From Sipunculus nudus (taxonomy: Eukaryota > Annelida > Sipuncula > Golfingiida > Sipunculidae): a stretch of 64,000 nt of DNA. The stretch is from positions 69,992,659 through 70,056,658 of the forward strand of contig CM049313.1 in the NCBI GenBank assembly GCA_026874595.1, in the 5' to 3' direction. The translations under genes were made by a program, and so were the position numbers. Below, piece by piece: positions 11,942 through 24,924 of the stretch (position 1 is the first letter of the stretch; every line of letters starts with the position of its first letter). A model generated the notes under the pieces. It was not told where the DNA came from and did no database searches. It saw only the letters and a list, made by a program, of their open reading frames with translations.

Positions 11942-13169
11942 TTATTTTCTATTTTTGTTGACCACATACAAATTGAGTGTCCACAAATATTTGTTGAGTC
12001 CATCCATTGTAGCTTTTTTTTCACGAAGGTGGTTTTATTCAGATATCGTGTATGAAGTAATTTTTTGCTATGGTTTCATAGAAATACAATATGTTTATGT
12101 TTATGTACTCTGCTCATGCATAAACATTGACATGGTGACCCTTGACCTGTTTAATCTCCAGGTTGTACAATTTTTTAACCCCCCTCCCCTGCGCACACAT
12201 ACACACACACAGTGACAGACACATCAGTTTATACATACAACAAGGATAGGATCAAAAACTACAGATCCAATACACAGTTATAGTAACCTGTAGGCACTCC
12301 TTTCCAGCACTATAATGGCTTAGAAACTGTCAACACATAGTATGGGCAATATACCAGTAATAAATAATCAATACTTAATGTCTTGAGAGTTTCTGAGCCA
12401 TTTTTTTATATCTTTTATGTGCATCCCGTAGTGCATGATGCATTTGTTAGGGTTTGCACTACGCTCTTTACACAGAACTTTACCCATAGGCCAACTACCT
12501 ATATCGTAAGTGCTGTTTTTTATGACCTTGTATCCTGAATCTCTACACCAGAGGGGAGCACTGTATTTTGGTCCAATCAGATGAGACCCTGTCCTGAAGA
12601 CAAAACCATTTACCAGCCAAGCAAGGAATTCATGAAGCCAAATATGGTTCATTTTGTTTTGAGTTACAGCTCATCGCCCTGGCAATCGTTTGAGCAGGCC
12701 ACAGGCTCAGAGAGAATTGCCCCACACATGGTTTTTGGGCGGAGCCTGATGCCTGTCGAGTGTTTGTTGACTTGCATTTGGTTGGCTGCTCGTCACATCA
12801 GCAGTTTTTTCAGCAGACAGGCCCATGTGCACCACCTAGTGTTTAGGTGAATAAGTGAATCATAAACGTTCAAAGCAGGCAGCGCAAACATCTGTAGCTT
12901 CTTTAAGAGAGCAAGTTTTCCGCTGGCTCGGGAGCGTAGGTTTGCACTACTAATACATTGGTAGAGTAACAGTCTGCATGTAAAAGTATTAAGTACTGCA
13001 AGTGATGTAAGATGTGTTATAAAATATATATAATGAATATCTCTAGATGATTAAGGTTAATGCCAGTGTACCTTCATATGATGTGTTGCATTATTTTTTA
13101 TAAGTCAGTTGAAATCTATGTGTATCACTAATGAAATTATGTACCAAAGAAAATAAGAGTAGGTTTTCT
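11942..13169. other. Unassigned DNA with short CA repeat
   Basis: Contains a CA-rich simple repeat at about 12194-12212. A 94-codon ORF on the minus strand (12368-12652) and an overlapping one on the plus strand have no recognisable domain. No gene is supported. Confidence 0.4.
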
Positions 13170-13313
13170 TCATTTGTTTGATGAAAGTGTCCTGTTTTTC
13201 TTTGAGAATAATGAACGCTTGAATGCATTTTTGAAGTGTCCCAATATGGGGAGTTGTTTTATTTGATCCTCCAGTTATTTCCAGAATCTTATTGTTGCTG
13301 CTATAAATGATTT
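13170..13313 (-). pseudogene. LINE C-terminal remnant, distal part
   Basis: Read on the minus strand, this piece encodes IAATIRFWK, a stop, then LEDQIKQL and a phenylalanine/basic tail. That resembles the extreme C-terminus of non-LTR retrotransposon polymerases, where an R-x-W-N-x-L motif precedes the end. It carries at least one in-frame stop. Its partner lies on the far side of B1 at 17031-17290 and runs in the same direction, so B1 split one LINE remnant. The clade was not determined. Confidence 0.6.
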
Positions 13314-14677
13314 TTTAGTGAACCTGTGGCCTCGTCCGGCGTCTGTCGGCCGTCATCTGTACGTTAACCCATACTATCTTGAAAATGGCAAGAGGTAGCA
13401 TCACGAAATTTTATGCAAAAAATTAGTCATCTAAAAAACTATATCGGATTTTGCTTATTTTTTGGCTAACTGCATTTTCTTAGATTTTATAGGAAAAAGC
13501 TAAAAAAGCTTTAAAAATCTTCTTCTCCGAAACCGTTCAGCCAAATTGTCCAATATTTCATAGAAATGATTCCTTGAATAATCTGTCTCAAGTTTGTTCG
13601 AATGGTTTAAGTTTGGTGATTTTTGGCCGAGTTAGAGGAAGTTGAACTTAGTCATCTGTCCATGAAAGCATACTAAAATTACAATCTCAGAAACAGCTGG
13701 AGCTATCATCACCAAATTTTATGCCAATGTTGTTCACATGAGACATATCTGAAATTGAGGTATTGGTGGCGCCACCTGCATCGGCCTTTTTTGTACAGGG
13801 GTCATCAGTGCCAGTATCATACTGACAGCTACAAAAAACTTCTTCTCTGAAACCATATGGCCAAATAGTTTAATATCGCACAGAAATGATCCTAGGGTAG
13901 TGCTTTCTGAAGTTTGTTCAAATGGTCTCAGTTCAGTGACTTTGGCTGAGTTATGGGAAGCTGAATTTAGTCATATGCTGTAACAGCCCATTTTAGCTCA
14001 GTGGCTACAAAGATCTTCTCCTCAAAAACCACTGGGCCAAATTCTTAAATCTCACACATTAATTATCCTTTGATGTTGATAATTCAAGTTTGTTCAAATG
14101 GTTTTGGTTCAGTGATTTTTGGCTGAGTTATAGGAAGCTTAACTTAGCCATTTTGCTGTATTTTCTCATATGAGTTATAAACCTGTAAAAAAATGTTTGA
14201 CTGACTCTGCTGAGGCCAATTTGTTTAATATTTTACAAGAATAATCCCCTGAATAATTCTTATAATAATTGTCTTTTATGGTTCCAAAGAATGAATTTTG
14301 GCTGAATTATATAGATTCAATTGAGTCATTTTACAATATATGTTAGCTGTGTGAAGCAGATACATCTAGACTGGCACCAGTTTATCAGCATTTATTACAT
14401 CATGCCTCTAGACATTTAGATTTCAGGTTATCTATGGTTAATATTTACAAGAATGTTTTTTAAAAGCTTTTAAAAAATGTAGATTTATGATTTTTAGATA
14501 TTCCTCATGCCAGGCAATGTTTACAATCACAGGTATACAGCTCTCTGTGGGTATATAAAGACGGCTGTACATGGATTATAAATAATTGGTATCCATAGTC
14601 AAATTTATTCAAGATTTTGTCATCAGTGAGATGTATCTGTATTACAATTTTGCATTCAGTATGCATCTGTATTAATT

Positions 14678-17030
14678 TTTAGTTAACCTGTGAGCTAATG
14701 TGATGGTGTGACGGCCTTTGTCTTCTGTACGTTAACCCATACTATTTTGAAAATGATTGGAGCTAGCATCATGAAATTTAATGCAAAAAATTAGCCATCT
14801 GAAAATTTTCTTAAATTTTATAGAGAAAAAGCTAAAAAATCTTTAAAAATCTTCTCCTCCAAAACACTTAAGCCAAATTGTTCAATATTTCACAGAAATA
14901 ATCTTTTATACCATCTCCCTCAATTTTGTTCCAATTGTTCAAGTTTGGTGAATTTTGGCCGAGTTACAGGAATTGAACTTAGTCATCTGTCCAAAAAAGC
15001 ATACTAAAATGACAGTCTCAGAAACGGCCAGAGCTATCATCACCAAATTTTTGCCAGTGTTGGTCATATGAGTCATATATGAAATTCAGGTATTGGTGGC
15101 GCCACTTGAAATGACCTTTTTTTGTACGGGGGTCATTGGTCATCTGTACATTAATCCATAATTTCTCAGGAATAGCAGGAGCTACCATTCCCAGATTTTA
15201 TGCAATAATCTGTCACATATCAAATTTTGTGGGATTCAGCTTATTTTTTTGCTATCTGCATTTACTTAGATTTTATAGGGAAAAAGCTTCTTGTAGACGA
15301 TCCAGCCAAATTGTTCAATATTTTACATTAATGATCCCAGAGGCAAGCCCTCTCAAGTTTTTTCAAATGGTTTGCATTTGATGAATTTTAGTGGAGTTAC
15401 ACAAATTTTAACAGTCATTTGGCCAAGTAAGCATACTGACATAGTACTCTCAGAAATGACAGAAGCTAGCATTACCAGGTATTGCAAATGTTGGTCACAT
15501 GACTCATATTTGAAATTGCAGATTTTTTGGTGCCACCTACATTGACCTGTTTTTTATGGGCAAAAAACCTCCTAATATTAGCCTCTTTCAGCTTAATGAT
15601 GAAACTGTCAAGTTGAATTGTTCAATTTTTCAAAAGAATTATCCTAGGACATGGTTCTTTCAATCATATCAGAATATACTGAGTTTGTTGAGTTTTGGTT
15701 GTGTTGTGAAAAGCTTAAGTTGGTCTTATAGCCATTATTATGTCTTTTTCAAACTGAGGACTGCAGTAGTGTTCTTCTACAAAATTATTATTTCAATTAT
15801 ATCTTCTGTAACATTGCACACAAATTATTCTTAGGTGGCCTTTGTTCAAGTTTACTAGAATGATTTTTGGCAGAACTATTGGACCTTTAACAATGAAAGT
15901 ACTGCATCTTTTATTATTCTAGATATTTTGATAAAAAGTTTATGAATATGTCGGCTTAAAAAAAAATTTTAGCCAAAGTCTTTCAGTATGTGTAAACAGA
16001 TCTACCAACAAGCCAAGATTGAATCCGTATCTTTAAATAGGTTGAGAAACTGCCAACTGTTTCAGATTTGGGAACAGATCAAGAGTTCATTCAGTGGAGC
16101 CAGATATAGTTCAAGAGTTCAATCAGTGCAGCCAAGCACATGGCATGTGATCACCTCATGGGTGACATGTGAACACCTCATGGGCACCATGTGATCACTT
16201 CATGGGTGTCAAGCCCCTCAGGGCAGGGCCCCTGCATGCGCTTATGCAATGGTGTGGCTACTATTTCAGATTTGGCAACAGGCTAGAGGTCAGTCTGGAT
16301 CTATTTATAGCTTTGGCAGACTGCCAACTGTATGAGATTAAGCAACAGGTCAAGAGTTCACTCAGTGCAGCCAGGTATTGGTCAGGAGTTTACTCAGTGC
16401 AGGAGCTGCATTCTATTTATAGCTTTGGCAGACTGCCAACTGTGTCAGATTATGCAACAGGTCAAGAGTTCACTCAGTGCAGCCAGGTACAGGTCAAAAG
16501 TTCACTCAGTCTAGCCAGGTGAAGGTCATGAGTTCACTCAGTGCAGTAGCCTGAGCAAGCAAATTTGTCACAGTTCACTCGGGGCAACAGCCTTTCTCAC
16601 CTTAACCTGGTCAGCCCCATGCATCAGACTCAAGGTAAGTTTGATGTATTGGCCTAATATTTTGACCTGTCTATGTGTCTTTGATGGCTCTCTCGCTCAC
16701 AAGACAGGTGTTGCCACCTACCATGACTTTTGCACAGTGTGTGTCCCTGTGTTTTTCTCAGGAGGAGTTTGATATATCAGTCTGAAATTGGGCATATGTA
16801 TATATCTCTGATAGCTTCATTGTATACAAGACTGGTGGTGCCAGCTAAAATTTTTTTTAGTGTTCTGTGCACCCATGCCAGAATTTCAGCAGAGTTTGTG
16901 TAATTGTTTCTTATTCAAATTGTTTAGCACTTGCATTGTTCATATACATGAAAAGTAATGGTCCAGCATTGAAGCATTATACCTGGTGTATTTCCCAATG
17001 CACAGGTTCGCATTAGGCCTGTAGGCCTTG
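14678..17030 (+). mobile_element. Inner family B copy sharing the B1 3' end
   Basis: TTTTTAGTTAACCTGTGAGC at this point is a full family B left end within B1. In B2 the homologous sequence runs through this position without interruption (near 20440: GCATTCAGTATGCATC, then a continuing AT-rich stretch). The inner copy is therefore an insertion or tandem event inside the outer copy, after which only one 3' end remained. Confidence 0.6.
16090..16560 (+). repeat. About 30-bp minisatellite (GTCAAGAGTTCACTCAGTGC)
   Basis: Repeated GTCAAGAGTTCACTCAGTGC with AGCCAGGT linkers. Within it, 16135-16210 is a separate short array of CATGTGATCACCTCATGGG-like units. A related array at 20640-20930 occupies the equivalent part of B2. 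Confidence 0.8.
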
Positions 17031-17290
17031 TTTAATGACTCTTTGTTCTTTTGTATGAAGTCATCCAGTCTCCTGCTTAAAAAAACAGCCTTGCGACCCT
17101 TATTTTGATGGAAGGAGATTTTGTAAGTATTGTGTTGTTTATGCAGATGTACAAGGCTGAAGTGCTTTCTTCTCTTCTCAAGGGTCAGCCAACCTAACTC
17201 TTGAAGGAGTACCTCAGTATTTATTCTGTTGAATGCTCGGGTGCAGGCAACAGTCAATCTTCTTTGGAATCGTTCTAAGCCATTTTAGTG
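17031..17290 (-). pseudogene. LINE reverse-transcriptase C-terminal remnant, proximal part
   Basis: The minus-strand translation shows LERFQRRLTVAC followed shortly by LLQELGWLTLEKRRK. This is the conserved region C-terminal to the polymerase domain of many non-LTR retrotransposons (a QRR motif, then LGW..L..RR). The frame runs into B1 at 17030, whose end contributes foreign residues, and LINE-like coding resumes beyond the other end of B1 at 13313. No upstream RT palm or endonuclease is visible beyond 17290, so the copy was already truncated or is diverged. LINE assignment is by motif only. Confidence 0.7.
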
Positions 17291-19085
17291 CTGAAAACTA
17301 GTGAGTACGATTATAGTTACTTATGCTATATGAGTTCACATGAGATCAAATACAGATTAAAACAGGCATGATTAAATATAATTCTCATACTTGTTATAAA
17401 CATTAAAGATACTGTTCCAGAGTACAAATGTGACAATGTGAGTACATACATTTACCAGATAGTGTGACGTACAGTATTACATAATGACTGCATTCTACTT
17501 ATTCTGATTGGTTGAGTACATATATGGTTAGAGGATTCCCTCAATTAAGCTCAATGTCAGCCCACTAGATCACCATGATAACACAAATTAAGCTTTGTAC
17601 TGGTTGCTTAAATTCAGTGCGTACAACTATAAATAAAGCTAGTGGTGGGAGTCGGTTCCTTTTTCATAAATGATCATCGGTTTGGGCAAACCGATCAATG
17701 ATCGATTATTTATTGGTTCAGACAGATAAAAAGAAATATGAAACTGTTCTCTCTTAACCCAGTCGTATGTCTTAGTAATTCTACCATATGAAAAGAAGTT
17801 TTTGCCTTTTTTTTATATTTTCCTATTATTACTAAGATATGCTATTCAATGCTATTATTTTAATTAATTATAATAATTAAGAAATAAACCACAGTCGAAG
17901 ACATCTACTTGCTGGCCCTCATGAATATTCCCACCTATCATTTTAACTTCACCACCAGCAAGGACTTTCATTTTATAACAATTATGACGACTGCAGACAT
18001 GCATACTGGTTTCACAGGCCTGCCAGAAAAATTACAGGCCCATATAATTTTTGGTAAAAATAAAAAAAAAAGAATTGAAAGCTAAAATATAATTACTCAT
18101 TCGGCAGCTGCACCTGGCATCAGTTGAAGAGATTATTTCTAAGAGAATCTCACAAAACTGGCATAGACCTGGAGAATTATGGAGCATTTTAACGCCATAT
18201 CGCCCATATTTTGCAGTGAACATCTCGTTAGAAAACTCTCCGCTAATTCTGCAGCTCCCTGCCAGTTTACAGAGTTTTAATAAGTCCTCTGTTCTCTCAT
18301 GTACTGTGTCATACTCAGTTAGATACGGAGGTTATTTCGGAACACAGACTCATCATATGAAGCGCGAAATGTTGTAAAAAATGGAAGAATAATTTTTGTC
18401 TATAACATAAAGACATCCTGGAAAAAAGAAACAATCATGAGTATGATGTAATTGATAGTTGCCTTTGGTAATCGAGCGCTTGAAAGTGGCAGCAAACCGA
18501 CTGACTTTCGAAAAAGCTTGATAATCCATACACCACTAAAACAAGCCTTAACACCTTACATGTGAAAAATGTATGCTCTACACATAAAGCTATATTTAAC
18601 ACCTTGCATGTAAAAAACCTATTCAGCACTTAAAACTCTTTTTAATGCATTGACAGGTGCTTTGCCAATTCTTTACCTCCCTGCAAAATCTCTGATTGTG
18701 ATGAGTGCTGCCTTCTACTTGGAGATTCAGGAATAATCTGGAGCACATCTCATAATTTATGGGTTTGGCTGATGCACATCTCAGAATTTAAGGGTTTTTT
18801 TTTGTGGTGCACATCTCAAAATTTGAGGTTTTTTTCCTGGTGCACATCCCAGAACTGAAGTGTTTTGAAGGTGCTCATCTCGTAATTGAAGGTTTGCTGG
18901 TGCGCATCTCAGAATTGACGGGTTTCTCTGTGGTGGAAGAGGAAAATGTGATTAAATTTTGAACACAAACTATTCTACAGAGACCAATGGAAGATGTCAA
19001 ACTGAAATGCTCTTGTGACACAATAAATTGGAAAACATTCATACTGAGCAACAAGGACATCCAGCTGTTTCTATCCTGACAGGTT
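17291..19085. other. Unassigned DNA with a small minisatellite
   Basis: No supported gene. A small inverted element, CGGTTTGGGCAAACCGATC, lies near 17680, and 18740-18920 holds a short tandem array. ORFs are short and unrecognised. Confidence 0.4.
18740..18920. repeat. About 38-bp minisatellite, about 5 copies
   Basis: Repeated GGTGCACATCTCAGAATT followed by a T-rich spacer. Monomers are diverged and the spacer length varies. Confidence 0.75.
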
Positions 19086-20639
19086 TTTAGGGAACCTGTT
19101 AGCTTATGCAATGGTAAGGCGTCGTGCGTCATCTGTACGTTAACCATAGCTATCTCTAAAACAGCAGGAGCTAGCATCACCAAATTTTTTGCAAATAATC
19201 AGTCATCAAAAAAACTATATCGGATTTTGTTTATTTTTTTTTAACTGCATTTTCTTAGATTTTATAGGGAAAAAGATAAAAAAGCTTTAAAAATCTTTTT
19301 CTCCGAAACTGTCCAGCCAAATTGTCCAATATTTCATAGAAATGATCCCTGGAACAATCTTTCTCAATTTTGTTCGAATGGTTCCAGTTTGGAGATTTTT
19401 GGCAGAGTTACAGGAGGTTGAACTTTGTTAACTGTGCAAAAAAGCATATTAAAATTTAAATTTCAGAAAAGGCTGGAGCTATCATCACCAAATTTTATGC
19501 CAATGTTGGTCACATAGGTCATATCTGAAATTGAGGTATTGGTGGCGCCACCTGCATTGGCCTTTTTTGTACAGGGTCATCAGTGCCTGTATCACACTGA
19601 GGGCTACAAAAAACATCTTCTCTGAAACCATATGGCCAAAATGTTTAATATCGCACAGAAATGATCCTAGGGTAGTGCTTTCTGAAGTTTGTTCAAATGG
19701 TCTCTTTTCAGTGACTTTTGGCTAAGTTATGGGAAGCTGAATTTAGTCATATGCCATAACAGCCTATTTTAGCTCAGTGGCTACAAATATCTTCTCAAAA
19801 ACCACTGGGCCAAATTCTTAAATCTCACACATTGATTATCCTCAGATGTTGATAATTCAAGTTTGTTCAAATGGTTTTGGTTCAGTGCTTTTTGGCTGAG
19901 TTACAGGAAGCTGAACTTAGCCAGTTTGCTGTATCCTCCTATATGAGTTATAAACCTGCAAAAGGTTTTTGACTGATGCCACTGAAGCCAGTTTGTTAAA
20001 TATTTTACAAGAATAATCCCTACAATAATTCTTATAATAATTGTCATTAATGGTTCCACATGAATGATTTTTGACTGAATTATGGAGATTGAATTGAGTC
20101 ATTTTACCATATATGTTAGCTGTGTGATGCTGTTACATTTAGCCTGGCACCAGTTTTTGTGCATCTATTACATCATGCCACTAGACATTTAGATTTTAGG
20201 TTATCTTTGGTTAATTGACAAAGTTTTTTTAAAGCTTTTAAAAAATTTAGATTTATGATTAAAGTTATTCATCATACAAGGCAATGTTACAATTGGATAC
20301 TCAGCTCTCTGTCGCTATATAAAGACAACTATACGTGGATTATAAATTATTGGGATCCCTACTCAACTTAATTCAAGAATTTGCCATCAATGAGATATAT
20401 CTGTATTAGAATTTTGCATTCAGTATGCATCCGTAATAATTTTACATATATTCCTGATTTCTTTTTTATAAAAAGTCAGCTGAAAAGAATTTTGTATTGG
20501 GAAATAAATTTCAAAGTTATTTCAAGTATAGACCACGTTTGTGTACAGTAGCAGCACTTGGTTTACCATTGGCAGATTGCAAGTGCCTTGATGTTGGCCA
20601 TTAGACAAGATGATGTCAGTTCTATAAATAGTTTTATCA

Positions 20640-20930
20640 CAGTGCCAGGATTGGAAGAAGTGCAGCCAGGTATAGGTCAAGAGTTCACTCAGTGCAGTAG
20701 CTGCGTTAGAACTATTTATAGCTTTGGCAGACTACTCACTGCATCATATTTGGCACCAAAATTGAGTCTGAATCTATTTATAGCTTAGGCAGACTGCCAA
20801 CTGTGCCAGATTATGCAACAGGTCAAGAGTTCACTCAGTGCAGCCAGGTACAGGTCAAAAGTTCACTCAGTCTAGCCAGGTGCAGGTCAAGAGTTCACTT
20901 GAGGCAGCAATTTGTCACAGGTCACTTGGG
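20640..20930 (+). repeat. 30-bp minisatellite in B2
   Basis: Units with GTCAAGAGTTCACTCAGTGC and AGCCAGGT, homologous to 16090-16560 in B1. The array is thus an inherited part of family B. Confidence 0.8.
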
Positions 20931-21129
20931 GGCAACTGCCTTACTCACCTAAGCCTTGTCAGCTCAGTGCATCAAACTCTGGGGAAGTTTGATGTATTGG
21001 ACTGATATTTTGACCTGTCTATGCGTCTTTGATGGTATTCTCATTTACAAGACAGGTGGTGCCACCTTCATTTACCTTTACAGTGTATGTGCCTGCTTAT
21101 TTCTACAGAGGAATTTGATACATCAGCCT

Positions 21130-21640
21130 TTGAGACATCAGTCGGACGCCGCCCCCACTGCCGCATAGGTTTCCGGAGTACTCCTCTATTACCACTGGGC
21201 AGAATTTTTTAAAATTCAGAATTATGATTGGTCACATGTGAACTGCTGGGCCCTCATTTTTGGTTGACCTCTAACCTTTCCTCTCTGCCAAGCGTCCATT
21301 TCCATGGTTCAAGCGTCCATGTGTGTCTCTTTCCACACATAAACCCACATATCTCGGGAACCGTTTGACCGATAAGGCTAAAGATTTTCTCAAATGTAGC
21401 CCTTGGAAAGTTTTATAACATACACTAAAAATGGTGGCACCACCTGCAACTTTTTTTGCACAGCGTCCATCTGTTAATCTGCCTTTGGATAAAACACTCG
21501 TATCTCTGCTTTGCTTGGACTTATCCATCTGAAATTTTGCAGGTTTATACATCCTGGACAGCTTTCTCGATTTTATGACAGGTAGCGCCACCTACATTCA
21601 CATTTACTCTGCAGACATCCAAGCTCATATATCCACCCAT
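21130..21640 (+). mobile_element. Truncated family A segment inside B2
   Basis: Carries the A leader (TTTCCGGAGTACTCCTC, GGTCACATGTGAACTGC), the CTCGGGAACCGTTTGACCG block and about 1.5 repeat units. It lacks both the TC start and the CTAG hairpin end. It is a partial copy or capture. Confidence 0.75.
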
Positions 21641-23059
21641 GCACCCTAAAAAAAGGATTCCTTGCCTGATCAAGACTTACCATGAACAACATCCGAACTT
21701 CCTTTGTGCATGTGTTACACAGCGCTTGCGCAAAGCATGCTGGGAACTTGCACAAAGCATGCTTGGAACTTAGCTATAAGCCATCCAGTAGCGCGGAATA
21801 CCAGTATTAAAACAAAGGTGACTCTTTCATATGTTGCCGTATTTATCGCGTAAAATGTACCTAAGACCAATGAATGCGGAAGTTATCAGCTGGCTTTCAC
21901 TTTGACATACACGGAGACTGTTTATAGCATGCGCTTACAAGACAACCAGTTGCACGTGATACTAGTAAGTACGGAGCGGGCTTTTTTTTCACCTGATGAG
22001 CCATGCAAAGTTTGATAGGTTAGTGGTATGAGGCAACGTCATGAAATGAATATATTTTAAAGGTCAACAAAGTTCAAGAAAGGGAACGGGTTTTCAAGGG
22101 ACATAATAAATGTGGTGTATTTCCCTACTTTTTTAAAATGAACCCCAGATTTTTTTATTAGCGTGGAGCATTCTATGCTATCACATCCGATTATATTAAA
22201 TTCCTAGACCCTCAAAGATATTGGACCATTTTAAAAAAATCACGTAATATAATTTTGTTTTGACGTTTCTTGAAGTCAGTTGTCAAATTCTTTCAACAGG
22301 AGCTTTCTGGGTTTATTTTATGCTCGGTGTTTTTACGATAACAAGATCAATGGTCAGAGATGACAGCAGGAGTTGGAAGTTTCAAAACATTGTTGCATGT
22401 GCTGAACATTTGACTCAACGTATGTAAAAACAATGCAGATAACGTTTTTATAGTATAGAAAAGCGTTCAGATCGAAAATAAAGAATGAAAAAATCACCAG
22501 GCTGTATGTAAATGTGTTTATTTTGTTAATGTATTGCAACGTCAGGTACCATGACAAATCACTTATCAGACATGGCCGCTAGTATGGTATAGATTCAGGT
22601 ATATGATTTGCTTTTCCACCAGTCGAAAATTAGATGAATATTTATATGTTATTAAACTTTTATTCTTGATAAATCGTAGATTTATTAATGTTTTTCTCTT
22701 CATTCTGTTCATCTGCAAAGATAAAATGAACGTCATTTTTACAGATTTTAAGCATTTGTGTACAACCTTCGACGGCGAGGCCTGTACTCTTCTGTAAGAA
22801 TTCTCCCAGACTGAGATGGTCAAAAAAAATTTTTACCTCATTTTTCACTCTAAAAATCACACTCATCTTATATGCGAGTTTTTACGGTATTAAGGTATAA
22901 ACAAATTTGGAAAAATTTAATTTTGAGAGCGCCTGGGGCGCTTATTATGTCGAATACAGTACATGTTACACATGTTCTTGAAAAGTAATGGTCCAGCATT
23001 GAAGCATTGTACCTGGTGTAATCTCATTGCACAGGTTTGCATTAGGCCTGTAGGCCTTG

Positions 23060-23650
23060 TTTAAAATATAACAATGTTATATTTTAGAAAAATATGATTC
23101 AAATTTGTAACAAAATTCCATTGTAATATCTTATATAAAGTAGGTTCATTTTTCCAATGAAAAACCTGAACAACTCAACATTATTGAGTCATAATTTTGT
23201 AGAATTCTATATTTTTTTTATCCATTGAACCTCAGTTTTAGGGATGAATAATATAAAAACAAAGTTTTTTTGCTTAAAGTATAGTATTTGAATAGTTACT
23301 GCATGTACTTTTGAAATATTGCATAGGGACTCTGATCACATTAAGTTTACTGTTCCCCTCACTATATGTGACTACTGCCAGGGGTGTAAAATGCATCAAA
23401 TAATCTATAGATTGAATTGCAATTATTTCTTCAAATTGTAATTGATTCTTAACCTCGCAATAGATTGTTTTGATTAATAAGTTTATATTTGCCACCCCAA
23501 AGACCCCTGTGAGCTGTTAAATATGATGGAGTCAAGGCTGTGTGGACACTGTTCATCATGTATGTCCCCTAGGTCTGCTTTCATCTTTTGCCTTTTTAAT
23601 TCTTATGGAAAAAATATGGCTATAAACAGAGGGAGAACTACTTTCTAAAA
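23060..23650. other. Unassigned AT-rich DNA
   Basis: Lies between the right end of B2 and the reversed A2. No repeat boundary or credible ORF is visible. Confidence 0.45.
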
Positions 23651-23954
23651 CTAGAATATGGGTAGTCGACAAGCGACTTCATGTATCCACCAAAATCAGA
23701 GTGGGACAGTTGATAAGAGGCATGGATTGAGTGGCAAGGGGAAATAGAGTGAGGTGTGTTGCATATTAGCATGGATGTCTGCAGACAAAATGTGTATGTA
23801 GGTTGTGCAACCTACCACAAATTCCAGAAAGCTGTCCAAGTTGTATTCATATGCTAAATTTAAGGCAGATAAGTCAAACCACTACTTGTATATGAGTGAT
23901 TTTATCCCACAGCTGAAAAACAGAAGGAAGCTGTGCAAAAATGGTGGCAGGTGG

Positions 23955-24146
23955 TGTTGTATTGGTGTGTAGGTGACCAACAAGACAGTTAACAACACGT
24001 TTACATGATTTTATTCCAACTCCCAGCTATGGCCGCCATCATGGGCCTACATATATAGTTAACTACTTAGCCACCAGGAGGTGTTATATTTGGGTGCAAA
24101 GCTCCCATCATAAGACTATATTAAGAGCATATTTGAGTATATAACA
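23955..24146 (-). repeat. 3' LTR of the retrotransposon
   Basis: 192 bp with TG/CA ends, matching 32712-32906. On the minus strand it follows a short purine-rich stretch (AACAGAAGGA), a candidate polypurine tract. Confidence 0.85.
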
Positions 24147-24399
24147 TCCTTCTGTTAACAAAAGAAATTAAAGCAGAATTATGGAAATATCAAATATATG
24201 GATATTGTAGCTTTTAACTTTTAAATAAACCGTTAAATTTGTTCAGTGAGTCTCTCTGGTTTCTTAACACTACAGTTTGATTTCCTCATGGTTTGGTATG
24301 CCACTTTACCTTTGTCACTAAACTGTATATTGTCATTAAACCTTACACTTTTTTGTTCAATAGCTTTCTGAGCAACAGGCTCAGATTCAACAGAAGTAT
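24147..24399 (-). other. Retrotransposon 3' untranslated region
   Basis: Lies between the integrase C-terminal remnant and the 3' LTR. AT-rich with no coding signal. The purine tract next to the LTR fits plus-strand priming. Confidence 0.5.
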
Positions 24400-24702
24400 C
24401 ATGCAAACTAAACGAGAGACTAATTGTTGCATCAGGGCTGATCTCCTTCAGGTATCTCCTGTTTGGTCGAATTACATTTCAATTTGGGGTTTCTACCATA
24501 TATGAGCGGGCTCATCACACAAAGATTTCACAATACCAGGTGTCCACTGTGACTGACCTGGTTGTTTCTGAATCATTACTTTCATTCCTGGCAACAAATA
24601 AGGCAGCTCTGCTCCCACATGCATGTTATACCGCTGTTGTGAATCTTGTTACTTGGCAGAGAGCCTCTCAAATACTAAAACATCAGTTGTTTTGGGTCAT
24701 TT
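24400..24702 (-). pseudogene. Integrase C-terminal remnant (separated by C2)
   Basis: One minus-strand frame around 24490-24610 reads LLPGMKVMIQ, then W-T-P-G-I-V and C-D-E-P. This is the pattern of the Gypsy integrase C-terminal region (a PG.KV..Q block, W.PG.V, C.EP). Stop codons follow. It lies beyond C2 from the integrase core at 27018-27670, which supports C2 having split the integrase gene. Confidence 0.65.
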
Positions 24703-24924
24703 TTAGCTCAGCTGACTTTCAGTCATGCTGGACTATGGCAAGGAGGGCTTTGTCCGTCGTCCTTCCGTCTGTCCGGCCGGCCGTCCGTTAGCAGGGTACA
24801 AATCGTAACCGTAGGGGCTAGGGCCATGAACCCTATGCAGTCTTAGAGGTTCTAAAAAGATCTCCGTGCAAACCTGAAATTAGGTCACTGCGACCTATAT
24901 TCTCGAAAGTGTTTGCACCCCCCA

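Larger units (their letters stand above)
13314..17030 (+). mobile_element. Family B element B1 (Helentron-like) interrupting a LINE
   Basis: Left end is TTTAGTGAACCTGTGG. Right end is GCACAGGTTCGCATT, then the hairpin AGGCCTGTAGGCCT, then TG before TT. The ends form the subterminal inverted repeat GCGAACCTGTG / CACAGGTTCGC seen in sister copies. LINE-derived coding sequence on both sides identifies 13314-17030 as inserted DNA. A second family B left end (AGTTAACCTGTGAGC) lies inside at about 14678, so this insertion has two 5' ends and one 3' end. The interior repeats a module ending in GGTGGCGCCACC (13765) and contains a 30-bp minisatellite. No transposition ORF was found. Confidence 0.8.
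19086..23059 (+). mobile_element. Family B element B2 with internal family A fragment
   Basis: Left end is TTTAGGGAACCTGTTAGC and right end GCACAGGTTTGCATT, the AGGCCTGTAGGCCT hairpin, then TG before TT. The first 1.3 kb is collinear with B1 and carries GGTGGCGCCACC at 19541. It includes a 30-bp minisatellite (20640-20930) and a truncated A-family segment (about 21130-21640) in the same orientation. The stretch 21640-22970 is unlike the other B copies and may be a further insertion or captured DNA; its short ORFs are not recognisable. Confidence 0.75.

Noticed and set aside
12368-12652. 94-codon minus-strand ORF
   Set aside because: No domain, no splice context, and an opposing ORF overlaps. 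Chance is sufficient.
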